A program made the position numbers and the translations under genes. The notes under the pieces are model-generated. The model searched no databases. It had not been told where the DNA came from and saw nothing but the letters and a program-made list of their open reading frames with translations. Positions 24,030 through 34,943 of a stretch of DNA of 64,000 nt are shown here, in pieces; within the stretch, counting starts at the first letter, position 1, and every line of letters starts with the position of its first letter. The stretch comes from Myxocyprinus asiaticus. Taxonomy: Eukaryota; Chordata; Actinopteri; Cypriniformes; Catostomidae. Where the stretch lies: contig NC_059388.1 in the NCBI RefSeq assembly GCF_019703515.2, positions 2,837,479 through 2,901,478 of the forward strand, given 5' to 3'.

Positions 24030-25268
24030 CACTATATTGCCAAAAGTATTCGCTCATCTGCCTTTAGACGCATATGAACTTAAGTGACATCCCATTCTTA
24101 ATCCATAGGGTTTAATATGACGTCGGCCCACCCTTTGCAGCTATAACAGCTTCAACTCTTCTGGGAAGGCTTTCCACAAGGTTTAGGAGTGTGTTTATGG
24201 GAATTTTTGACCATTCTTCCAGAAGCGTATTTGTGAGGTCAGACACTGATGTTGGACGAGAAGGCCTGGTTCGCAGTCTTCGCTCTAATTCATCCCAAAG
24301 GTGCTCTATCGGGTTGAGGTCAGGACTCTGTGCAGGCCAGTCAAGTTCTTCCACACCAAACTCGCTCATCCATGTCTTTATGGACCTTGCTTTGTGCACT
24401 GGTGCGCAGTCATGTTGGAACAGGAAGGGGCCATCCCCAAACTGTTCCCACAAAGTTGGAATTGTCCAAAATCGCTTGGTATGCTGAAGCATTCAGAGTT
24501 CCTTTCACTGGAACTAAGGGGCCAAGCCCAGCTCCTGAAAAACAACCCCACACCATAATCCCCCCTCCACCAAACTTCACAGTTGGCACAATGCAGTCAG
24601 ACAAGTACCGTTCTCCTGGCAACCACCAAACCCAGACTCGTCCATCAGATTGCCAGATGGAGAAGCGTGATTCGTCACTCCAGAGAACGCGTCTCCACTG
24701 CTCTAGATTCCAGTGGCGGCGTGCTTTACACCACTGCATCCGACGCTTTGCATTGCACTTGGTGATGTATGGCTTGGATGCAGCTGCTCGGCCATGGAAA
24801 CCCATTCCATGAAGCTCTCTACGCACTCTTCTTGAGCTAATCTGAAGGCCACATGAACTTTGGAGGTCTGTAGCGATTGACTCTGCAGAAAGTTGCGACC
24901 TCTGCGCACTATGCGCCTCAGCATCCGCTGACCCCGCTCTGCCATTTTACGTGGCCTACCACTTCATGGCTGAGTTGCTGTCATTCCCAATCGCTTCCAC
25001 ATTGTTATAATACCACTGACAGTTGACTGTGGAATATTTAGTAGCGAGGAAATTTCACGACTGGACTTGTTGCACAGGTGGCATCCTATCACAGTACCAC
25101 GCTGGAATTCACTGAGCTCCTGAGAGCGGCCCATTCTTTCACAAATGTTTGTAGAAGCAGTCTGCATGCCTAGGTGCTTCATTTTATACACCTGTGGCCA
25201 TGGAAGTGATTGGAACACCTGAATTCAATTATTTGGATGGGTGAGCGAATACTTTTTGCAATATAGTG
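24030..25268 (-). mobile_element. Tc1-like transposon (second family)
   Basis: Inverted repeats start CACTATATTGCCAAAAGTAT on the left and end with the inverse (GCAATATAGTG) on the right; TA flanks both sides (24028-24029 and 25269-25270). Length is about 1.24 kb. This family differs in TIR and protein from the one at 16511-17982. Confidence 0.9.
24112..25218 (-). pseudogene. Tc1 transposase, broken
   Basis: The N-terminus reads MGRSQELSEFQRGTVIGCHL and SREISSLLNIPQSTVSGII, a paired-like helix-turn-helix. A TGA interrupts after TATQP (about 24967) where the family has an Arg codon, which looks like a C-to-T change at a CpG. A frame change follows near 24870. The catalytic part continues with [12 protein letters not shown], then another frame change near 24470, then [15 protein letters not shown] and [15 protein letters not shown], so all three DDE residues exist but on different frames. 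The C-terminus ends in AAKGGPTSY. Confidence 0.88.
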
Positions 25269-25871
25269 TATATTTCTGTTGCAATTTCTTCAATTTCAGG
25301 TGTTTAGCTTTTATTATGAATCGTGTTTTTATTTTGATGTGTATTTTTGACGGAAGTTTAACCTCTCCAGATAAACAGTTCGCTAAATGGCCCAGTGTGA
25401 TCGATAAAGCGCAAATGCTGTGATTTAATTATATAAATTACATAAAAATAATGCTTCTGAGTGGATTAGTGCTCTGCTGTCATCTCTCATACAACGCAAA
25501 TGATTCTCATAGTCTGTGGCGTTTCCAGTGTATGAGTGGTCTGCGTCACACATTCATTTAAAGCTCATGCAGCTCGAATGCAGACTAAGATTGCAGCATT
25601 TTGCGGTTTAAAAATCACACTGGGACATAACACTATTTTAATTTGATTAGTTGTGCATTTCAGTGTAAAAGGAGTAACAGAGCACAGGCTCAAATAAGCA
25701 AGTGAGCATTTGAAAGCAGTCGTGTGTCAGTAAGACAATGTGCGGGTACCGAATTAATTCGGTGCTCTGTTCTACCGGTACTGTAGAAACACTGGTATCG
25801 TTACATCTTTTTTTATTTTAGTACCGACTTGGTACCGAAGTACCAGTACTTTTGACAACACTAGTTGGGAA

Positions 25872-27034
25872 GTTTAATTTTTAAATGTAGTCCGTTGAAT
25901 TATGATTAAAAAATGATCTGTAACTTAATCCAGTTTCCCCAGTAATAAAGTAATGTAATCATATTACCTCAAGGTCGCATATGTGAATAAAGTCAAGAGA
26001 AAAGCAATATGATCTCGAAGACTTTTAATTATGCCTTCTGAATGCAAACAAAATATGTTTAAATAATGGTATCAGTGTAGCTGTTATTATAATAAAAATT
26101 CATTAACACCATTCATTAACTTTCGACTGCAATGGGTAGATCACAGGCTATTTTCTTCATCATCATCATCATCATTATTATTATTAATGCAATGTCTTCA
26201 GTGTGTCATCTGCTTGCTCATGATCCACAGTCAAACATCACTGGCTAATGTTTATGGGTGATTCTGTTTTAAATTATAGATCAAAAGTAGATTTAAAGAA
26301 ACGCTGCCCCTATTGCTGTTGTCAATACATCAGTAAAGCATTTCAGAGAACAACTTTAGAGTTTAAACTTAAGTTAAGATGAAAATGAAGTGACAGTGAA
26401 GTTTCGACAAGGCGTCCCAAATACAGGCCGTTTGCCCTCGCTCGTTTCTCCGCTTTATTATGGAATATATTCCTTTTTTTTCTGCTACCATCAATCATGC
26501 GCAATTCGTGACACAGTACTGGCATCGTGGTCCCGCAAAAACGATCGGTCGAACGGACGCTCATACGGCAAATTTATCATGGAAAATATAGCTAATAATG
26601 GCAGAAACAAAGCTTTCTGAAACTTCGAGTCATCTGAACCAATTGCTTCGGAAAATGACTGACTGTTTCGAAGCGCTTGAACGCTGAGGTCATCTGCTGG
26701 TCACAGGTGTGTAAATGCAATGAGAAGACTCGAGTCAAAGCAGCTACAACGACACAATGCATTGGAAATTATTTACTGCCCTGTGTTTTTCATATATTTT
26801 TTATGGTTGTCTACAATATTCTGGAATAAACAGATCTGAATCTTTGCAGAATATGTAGGCCTTCATATATAAATTGACCTTTTTATGATATTTTTTTAAA
26901 TAAACACTATTTTTTGTTTTGTTTTTATTCTAAAACAGCACTTTGTTTCATATAAACAAATTTAAAAAAAAATATTTATGCTTTGACAGATTGTGCAATA
27001 AACATTTGAAAACAAAATGTTATGTATGGGAAGA
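25872..27034. other. Unassigned DNA with an ATC/ATT microsatellite
   Basis: No genes were recognised. A CAT/TAT trinucleotide run lies at about 26158-26188, and a block around 26625-26690 (CTTCGAGTCATCTGAACC, GTTTCGAAGCGCTTGAACG) resembles the end of a hAT-type miniature element also seen at 29735-29905. Confidence 0.35.
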
Positions 27035-29734
27035 AGCAGTGGCGGGCCGTGCATTTACAGTCTAGGCCTTCAGTGTGATTCATGCCATTAAGAAAACACT
27101 GTTTCACAATGAATAAGACATCCTATGCCTTTGGGCATCATAAATTATGTCACAGCTAACTAGTAATACCAATTGACATTTTAAAAACATGTCCACGTAT
27201 GAAAGCCATAACTTAAAACGACACTTAATTCTCAAGCAAGCCTAATTTTGTGAAATGAACGTCTCCCGAACAGACATTCAAAAATCATAATTTTTCATAT
27301 GAATCTACCAAGGAGGTCTAGAATACCTGGAAAAATCTATCTAATAATATTTGCGATTTAAATGTTGCTTGCAATAAATTTCGTTTTGTCAGGGTACACG
27401 GTTATACTGCGTTCCATTCAAGTTGGATGTGGGATATTCCTACATGATATCTCCGACCATAAATGCATTCCATTCCCCGATATTCAGAAGATGACATTTA
27501 CGGAAACAAAACTGCAACGCTCACGTTAGCTTAGTAGGGGTTTGACTCACAATAGAGATGTCTCTACTTCTCTTACTGTTTCTGTTATACCTGTGTTTGG
27601 CAAAAACATTGAGAGTAGTATGGATAGTATGCCATTGTAAACACGGCCATAGACTCATGAGCGCGGGGCTCGTGAATCGAAGTGATGCCCGATGTGTGAA
27701 TTAATCAGTCTTTTGAGTCGGTTCTTCTCAATTAATTTGTCTAACGTGCGGCCTGAATCGTTTGAAGCTCTTTGTCATGCAGTAAAACAGTAACAGGATG
27801 CTTTAGAAGACAGAACAAAAACAACACTGAATGAAGTGCATATTTACTTACAATACATTGAAACAAAACCTGCAGCTGCATTCAATTGTTTGCCAGTGAT
27901 GAAGATCATGTGCGAGTGCAGTCTGTGAATGACTGTCTACTCCAGGTAAAGATACACTTTTATTTAGAAAGTATCAAAACACTTACATTACATGAAACCG
28001 CTTAAAAGTACCAAAACCAAACCAATACCATGTTTTTGGACATGTTCTTTGGAGTAAACTTCCACATAAATACCATGATATAGGCCTACTGTATATAATA
28101 AAAATACCAAGGTTTTACCATATTGTACCATCATTGTTCCATGTAGGGCCGTTTCTAGGCATAGAAACCTGCTGGGAGGGCGCCAAAGAGGAGGCCTCTG
28201 CCATACCAACACCTCTCCCACCCCCCCCACCAAACCCAGATGGGGGCGCCAGAATGGTCTGAAACGGTACTGGTACCATGATACTGCCACAGCAGGCTTT
28301 TGAGAAAGGTAACTTTGATAAACTTCATCTTGTGCTAATGTGAAAAGGTGACAATATATTTTTAGTCCATTCATTAATGCTACACAATATACAGATTGTA
28401 GGCTACTAAAGAAAATTTTCAAATGATGCTCTTAAAATCACCAGAAATGAATGCTTTGGCACTGTTTTTGCAAAATGTTTAACTAAAATAAACCATTTTA
28501 ACCCCCCTACAACATCATAGTACAATAGACTGTGCCTTGATGGGCCCCAGACTCCTCAGTGCTGCTGGAGGGTCTGGCCTAGGGTGCCAAATGGGGTAGG
28601 ACCAGCACTGAGTCAAGCACTTTGATGTTTCAGACTAGAGTGTTAACTACTATGCTATGTAACAATTCCCCAATTAAGGCCAAATTCTATCAACAATACA
28701 AAGACAAGGGCCATGGCCCGCGATGTAATGACAAAGTGTTTGTGCTGCGGCTATTATTATTATTATTATTATAAATATTCTGATTTTTTTTTTTTATTTA
28801 TTTTTTTATTAGTTCTTTTTCTCAGTATTAGTAGCCTGTTTTATTTATTCAAACAATGAACATTTTGTTTGTATACAGAAACAAAACTACACAACTTTGC
28901 CTGATGAAAAAAAAAAAAACCTTAAATGAACAATCTGGATCCCCATGTCCTCCATGCGAGTCTGTTCCTGCTCATCTCCAAACGGAATCTACTCCCTGCA
29001 CACTTTCCCTAATTGCAGATTCAGTTATTAGAACTATAAGTATTATTGTTATTGTTCTTAAGGATAATATAACAAAGTGTTGCAATAATTTCAATAAATA
29101 AAAGACTGTGAGCCAATGTTTTCTTATAAATTATTTTTTATATTAGGCTGTGCATCATATTTTTACTGTACAATGTTATTCTTAATGTGCACTATTCCAT
29201 GTGTATTTGTACCACAGTACCTTGTGTTATATTATCCAGGCATTTATACAGACATTATAAAAAGAGTAGTTGGCTTCGGAAGTCCGTTTGGGATATACTC
29301 ATAGCAAAATACATGTGCAAATATAAATAGGATGTTTATTTTTGTCAAAATGCTTTTTTATTCATTTTACTCACATAAAAACACAGTTTATATACTCCTC
29401 AGAATGCATCGACACCATGGAAAGAACATAAAGAAACAGTTATGCCAAATTAGGTAAATGAATGCTTTAACAGCGTTCAGTATATTAATCTCATAATAAA
29501 TGTTTGTAGAACAGCAACAGCGCCGCCAACTTTACAGGGTGAAATTGGTTTTCATTTGTATTTTTTACGCACTCTGTGTGTATAGACCTGTCGTCGGAAG
29601 TTTGTCTCTCAAAATCGTCACGGATTTGGTGTGAACAGGCCTTTTGCACGGGCCAAACATTTGCCGCAGTTCGCCTATTGAGGAACCCTGCCTTAGTTAA
29701 TACTGAACTGACTCGAATTACAGAATGCGTTTAA
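27035..29734. other. Fragmented miniature-element remnants, no gene
   Basis: Recognisable element ends lie at 27038-27070 (CAGTGGCGGGCCGTGCAT), 27408-27490 (GCGTTCCATTCAAGTTGGAT), 27650-27770 and 28140-28270 (GGCCGTTTCTAGGCAT at the left, GGTCTGAAACGGT at the right). An ATT microsatellite lies at 28752-28772. No complete element could be bounded, and no protein family was seen. Confidence 0.4.
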
Positions 29735-29910
29735 CACCGATTCAGGGTTTCACTGTGGGACCATTTCAAAACAGTGTGATGTAAGGAAGCCTCGTTTGCT
29801 GAAATCAAGTGATTTGGCCAGTTTGATACGCGCTCCGAAAGGATTGGTTTGAAACAAACGATTCGTAAAAGTTTCGAAGCTTTATGAAGCGTGTTTCGAA
29901 AACGCCCATC
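29735..29910. mobile_element. End of a hAT-type miniature element
   Basis: The segment closes with AGTTTCGAAGCTTTATGAAG and then GTTTCGAAAACGCCCATCAC. Read in reverse this is the TAGTGATGGGCGTTTTCGAA-like terminus common in fish hAT miniature elements. A matching opposite end was not found nearby. Confidence 0.5.
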
Positions 29911-30642
29911 ACTACTAACCAATAGCTAACCAATAGCTAATGTGATTTTCGTGTGGGTCTTACCTGCAAATGCTTCTTTAAATTATTTGTCTGGTCCTTG
30001 GAAAATTGGAAGGCATAAATTGCACTGAACTGTAATGTTGTTTCCCTTTTCTCCATTGAAGAGACAAGAATGTCGGAATATCCACGAAAATAATACAATT
30101 TCTCCAGTGGCCATTGTGATGAAACAGCCCTGTTAAATGGTTTGACCTCATTTGCCTCGAGAGCACACGGTTGATGTAAGACGGATGTTATTTTCGCATG
30201 TGACAGTGAGTGGCGCCAGATTCACCACGTGCACAAGAGAGAACCAGAAGAGATCTAGAGCGTGCGTCTGATCATAACTGTACCACTCTAGAGCAAGCAA
30301 AGGTCTTTAACATTTTATGTCAGGAGGATCTTTTTTTTTATTTTGTTATCAATTAAAATTGTAATCCTGCTAGTAATCCCAATATCTACCAAATGTAACT
30401 AATCTGAATAATTTTTTTTTTATGTAAGTGTAATGGATTAATTACAAATTTTTTGTATTCTGATTATGTAACACCTTAAGTATTCCGTTACTCCCCAAGC
30501 ATGAAGGTCAATCACCCCATATTTATTTAACCTTCCACCTGTCCTTGTTCAGATGTTTCCACCAGATAAACAATTAAAAAAATAATCTACCTACCTTAAT
30601 TCAATATGGTGGATCAAAGGCTGCGTTACAGTTGCCCATATA
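29911..30642. other. Unassigned DNA with a partial miniature-element end
   Basis: Mostly unrecognised. Around 30470-30500 a TATTCCGTTACTCCCCAAGC string resembles the right end of the element at 30643-31439. Confidence 0.35.
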
Positions 30643-31439
30643 CAGGGTTGGGAGGGTTACTTTCGAAATGTATTCCATTACAGATTACAGGATACATGCT
30701 GTAAAATGTAATTTGTAACATATTCCGTTAGATTACTCAAGGTCAGTAACGTATTCTAAATACTTTGGATTACTTCTTCAGCACTGGTAGATTTTTTTCA
30801 CTTGTTTTGACTATAAAAACTCTGCCAGTACAGTAAGACAAAATACACGTCAAAAATACATTCTCTGAAAAACCGAAATATCTTATGCAGTGTTGTTTCT
30901 AAAACAAGATAAATCAAATTGATCTTGTTTTAAGGATTTTTACAGGAAAACAATACAAAAATTATCAAGAATAAAATTTTTGCCCTAATATCAAAGGTCT
31001 TACTAGAAAAAGGAAATTATGATCTAATGTGAATTTTCTTGATAAAAAAAATATGATCGTGCATGGTAACATGCATGTAAAATGGCTAGAAATAGCATTT
31101 TAGCTTAGCGTAAAGCTGACAATTTACACAAGATTTATTTCTATTTCTTCTTCTCCAAACTTCAAACGTACTTCTCTGTCTGCTCGTATGAATGTAACAC
31201 ATCATAAGAAAGTGTTTCACCGCTGTTCAGATGCACTTTGGATTGCATCATTTATATGTATAAATGTTTGAAAGGACTAAATATTAAATGAAACAAATGA
31301 CAATAAAATGCAAAGTAATCTCTTCAGTAATCAAAATACTTTTTGAATGTAACTGTATTCTAATTACCAATGATTTCAATTGTAACTGTAGTGGAAATAC
31401 ATAATCCCGTTACATGTATTTCGTTACTCCCCAACCCTG
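30643..31439. mobile_element. Miniature DNA element with GGGTTGGGGAGTAAC-like ends
   Basis: The left end starts CAGGGTTGGGAGGGTTACTT; the right end closes CGTTACTCCCCAACCCTG. They are imperfect inverted repeats about 40 bases long. The roughly 800-bp interior has no ORF. Partial ends of the same family occur at about 30470-30500 and 43071-43105. No convincing target duplication was found. Confidence 0.65.
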
Positions 31440-31474
31440 CCTGTATCCCCCACCATAAAACTGTAGGGGCTTGA

Positions 31475-32336
31475 CCCCTTAGAGAGAGACCAGTATGTTC
31501 ATTAAAGACCAGGAATCAAGGCTGAGCAATCAGTTGAGCGTTTACTGAAAACAAAGTTCTTCATTTCCAAAGGCAGGAGACAGAAATGGAAAATGAGTAC
31601 AGGATCTAACCTCGAACTAACGTACACTACTGAAACAATAGTAATTATAGGCATATGCAAATGAATTGACATCATCTCTTAAAAGTTCAGATTTCTGATA
31701 GGGGAACAGTACAGATAATTCTAGGAACGTCCAAACATGGTGTTCTGTTCAACCATGTGAATGCAATCATTCAAAAGATGATATTTTTAAAACACTAAGT
31801 CAAGTCGGTCAGCCGATAAGGGTCAGAGGTGAGTCAAAGATTGATAGGGCTCTTCTACATTTAAATTCTCTTGGAGTTCAGTTCCTCTGGCTTTGTCACA
31901 TGACTCTCAAAACCCCAAACAATATTTGCTATGACATTAGACAGAATAAAACAGAGGGTTATCTTTCCCTCAAGGCTGAAGCAAACTTCACTGGAACACA
32001 GGCCTTATCCTGCTGAAACAAACTTGATGATTGAACAACACATCCAAACACAACACAGCAAAGTTAGGCTGAAATATACTTTGTTACGAATGCCAAGAAT
32101 GCATTTGTGTCATTAAATGATTGAAGAATTAACTACAACTCACATTTACATACATGTCCTCTGGGAACTGGGCTTAATGAGCAAGCACTCTTACTGCATT
32201 CCTGACATGGGTCAGACCCCCACTCAGAGACCAAATACACACATGATCAGCAACATTCATGATTATAACAACCTGAATTACTGCACATGATTAAAAAGAC
32301 AGTGATTCCTTTTGATTATAACAATTGCTAGTTAAA
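31475..32336. repeat. Dispersed repeat, copy 2, 5' portion
   Basis: Homologous to 1430-2075. Homology breaks at about 32333 (ACAATTGCTAGT) and resumes at about 33962 (TTAATGTATTCAAC, matching 2057 onward), so the copy is split by an insertion of about 1.6 kb. It includes sequence at about 32040-32210 that is absent from copy 1. Confidence 0.65.
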
Positions 32337-33961
32337 GCTGCACCATGTAAGATTTTTTTGGTTAAAAAATAACAAATTGCTATTATTTTTTTTATTATGG
32401 ATTTTTCCCCTTTTTCACCCAATTTAGAATGCTCAATTCCCAGTGCGCTTTTTAAGTCCTCGTGGTCGCGTAGTGATTCGCCTCAATCCGGGTGGCGGAG
32501 GACGAATCTCAGTTGCCTCCGCTTCTGAGACCATCAACCCGCGCATCTTATCACGTGGCTTGTTGAGCGCGTTGCCACGGAGACATAGCGAGTGTAGAGG
32601 CTTCACACCATCCACCGCGGCATCCGCGCTCAACTCACCACGTGCCCCACCGAGAACGAACCACATTATAGCGACCAAGAGGAGGTTACCCCATGTGACT
32701 CTACCCTCCCTAGCAACCGGGCCAATTTGGTTGCTTAGGAGACCTGGCTGGAGTCACTCAGCATACCCTGAGATTCGAACTAGCGAACTCCAGAGGTGGT
32801 AGCCAGCATATTTTACACAAATTGCTATTATTGATTGAGTACATAAACAATCAGTGTTAAAAACAATGTTCTTACCTTGCTTATACCATTTACTATGGTA
32901 AGCCTATACAAATTATTTGTATTTTGAGCTGTCGGGTCGGATTTGGCTCGAAATCACTGGCTTAAGACCTACCTCTTTGCGTCATTACGTCATGTCCATA
33001 AACGCAGGAAAGAAGAAGGTGTTCTGGCTGGGGAAACTACGCTGTTCAGTTCAGTCAGTCACACACAGTTCAGGACAGCATTGCTGCAGTCTGGATGGAT
33101 GTTTATCTGTTATCCATTTGGCGAAGTTATTTACCTGATATAATGCTTGGATATGTTTTCTGGTAGGGTTGTTAAAGCTAATATTGCTTGTCATGCTTGT
33201 ATGAATCAAACATTACTCGTGTCAACCAAACGCGATGTATCTACGTTGTCGGGGGAAGTTACTGTGACATGCTTACAAATATTAATGACTTCTGAAACAG
33301 ACTTCTTGTAACCGTTATATTGCATGTTTAATAAAGTATATTCTATCCCCATCATTATTGAAGCCTCATTTTCTGTTTTTAGTTTATGGTGTTATTATGT
33401 GTATAGCATATACATACTATTGTAGTATTACGGTTCACTTGCATTATCAACTGAGACTTTACAATATAAAAATAATAATGTCTTCCATTGAACTCGTATC
33501 AGCCATTTCACAAGTTTCACCTTTTAAATTGATATGTGTAGTACAATACAAACATAAATAGTAGATAAAACACTTGAACATTCATATTAAAATATACTGG
33601 AAGTGATTGAGTCACCTGTTCTCTATGTAAAAGCGCTTTGAGTGTAGTGTCAGAAGAGCACTATAAGTGTAATAGTCATTTATTCAAAATAAGTAAATGA
33701 GAGAGCTTCAAAGGAAGTAATACTTCAGTTTTAAATGTTTAATTGTATAACATATCAAAATGAAAATAGCACATAATGACTCCTGCTCTGAATATCTGTC
33801 ATAATCACACAGAGGCAATGTCCAGGTAAGCTCAAATCATGAGACTCATCCGCCAGAAGAGAAGTGCCAAAACACGACTCGCATAATGTGTTGTTCTTCC
33901 GCAATTGTTTGCGGTTTTAAGTTTCAACCACAGATATTGCTAGAGAGAAGTAGTGCATCGT
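32337..33961. mobile_element. Insertion splitting the dispersed repeat, itself carrying a SINE
   Basis: Comparison with the uninterrupted copy at 2045-2110 defines this as inserted DNA. It starts near AGCTGCACCATGTAAGATTT, a start common in fish miniature elements, and ends near AGAAGTAGTGCATC. GTTAA occurs at both junctions and could be a short target duplication. There is no convincing protein. Confidence 0.55.
32388..32816 (-). mobile_element. tRNA-derived SINE (HAmo-like) with a 16-bp target duplication
   Basis: The same family as 23555-23953 and in the same orientation, with the B box GTTCGAATCTC but an eroded A-box region. It is flanked by ACAAATTGCTATTATT at 32372-32387 and 32817-32832. 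A perfect 16-bp duplication is typical of LINE-mediated retroposition and suggests recent insertion. The body is about 430 bp and richer in GC than its surroundings. Confidence 0.85.
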
Positions 33962-34040
33962 TAATGTATTCAACTTATCAATAGGCTGAACAGGGTAAAA
34001 TCACCCCTTCCCTGGCAACGTCACGTACCACAAATCCCAT
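33962..34040. repeat. Dispersed repeat, copy 2, 3' portion
   Basis: TTAATGTATTCAACTTATCA, then AATAGGCTGAACAG and ACCCCTTC, correspond to 2057-2115 in copy 1, completing the copy interrupted at 32336. Confidence 0.6.
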
Positions 34041-34943
34041 GAAAACCGTAAACCTCTTTTCCCACATTTTCTCAGTTTGGATTAGAATTAGAATAGATTT
34101 ATTTATCTTTGTGATTACTGTCAATATTGTTGATATAACACACACAATTGAAAGAGCATACCTTTTATTTACAAATAACCACAGAAATTAAATCGTTCCA
34201 GTCTGAATACTTCCTCTATCAAATTATATTAAATGATTATAAAATGTACAATACATTTACTTGTTGTCCCATAATTTAGTCCCTTAGATATAAAGAGTTG
34301 TGCTTAAGAGACAAATGTCTTTTCAAACAGATTACTCAACCTGAAAGTACATTATTTACATTATCTGTAAAAAAGAAAAACAATCATCAGCAAAGAAACT
34401 AATTAAAACAGTACCATTAACCACAAAATCACAATGAAAAAATTAAATAAACATTTAAACATCTCTGTCACAGCATTTATTTTGGGCCATGTGCTCATTA
34501 AAAACAGTTTTCAGCATGTAGATTCAACTTTACAAAATCATTTCTATCAGAAGACTATGACTTTCTTTGAACATTAGATCATATTTAGAGCATGTTGACC
34601 TGAAGTAGTTTGTATAAGGCACAAGGAGAGAGAAGACAAAGACGTGTCATTTAAAAATAAATAGTACAAAACAGTTCAGCAACAAACAACTACCCCTACA
34701 GCTAGCTAACCCTCCCTCCCTGAAAACACTTTTTACCAGAAATAAGACAAACTCCAGTTATCAAGTGTTCAACAGTAGTACTCACAAAGCAATTGAATAT
34801 TATCCAAATAATCAAAATGTGTATTGAATATAAACCTCAGTTTAAAATATTATGGATAAACGGGCCTTCTCAGAAAAGTGATTTGGTCCTTGGTTGGGGC
34901 TCATCGGACTTTAAAAAACAGTTTTGCAAATATAACTATGTAA
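34041..34943 (-). other. Probable zbed4 3' UTR and flank
   Basis: This lies immediately downstream of the zbed4 stop codon. Minus-strand AATAAA signals occur at 34164-34169, at about 34477 and near 34097, any of which could end the transcript. No ORF or repeat was recognised. The transcript end cannot be fixed from sequence alone. Confidence 0.45.

Larger units (their letters stand above)
23014..25863. mobile_element. hAT element with 8-bp target duplication, host to a SINE and a Tc1
   Basis: The left end starts TAGTGTTGTCA and the right end closes TGACAACACTA, both followed internally by related GTACC-rich sequence. The flanks are GTTGGGAG (23006-23013) and GTTGGGAA (25864-25871), an 8-bp duplication with one mismatch, diagnostic of hAT. 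After removing the SINE and Tc1 about 1.2 kb remains, with no transposase, so it was non-autonomous. Confidence 0.85.

Noticed and set aside
26158..26190. Trinucleotide run as a possible CRISPR-like or regulatory array
   Set aside because: It is a plain CAT/TAT microsatellite without spacers; CRISPR arrays are not expected in vertebrate DNA.
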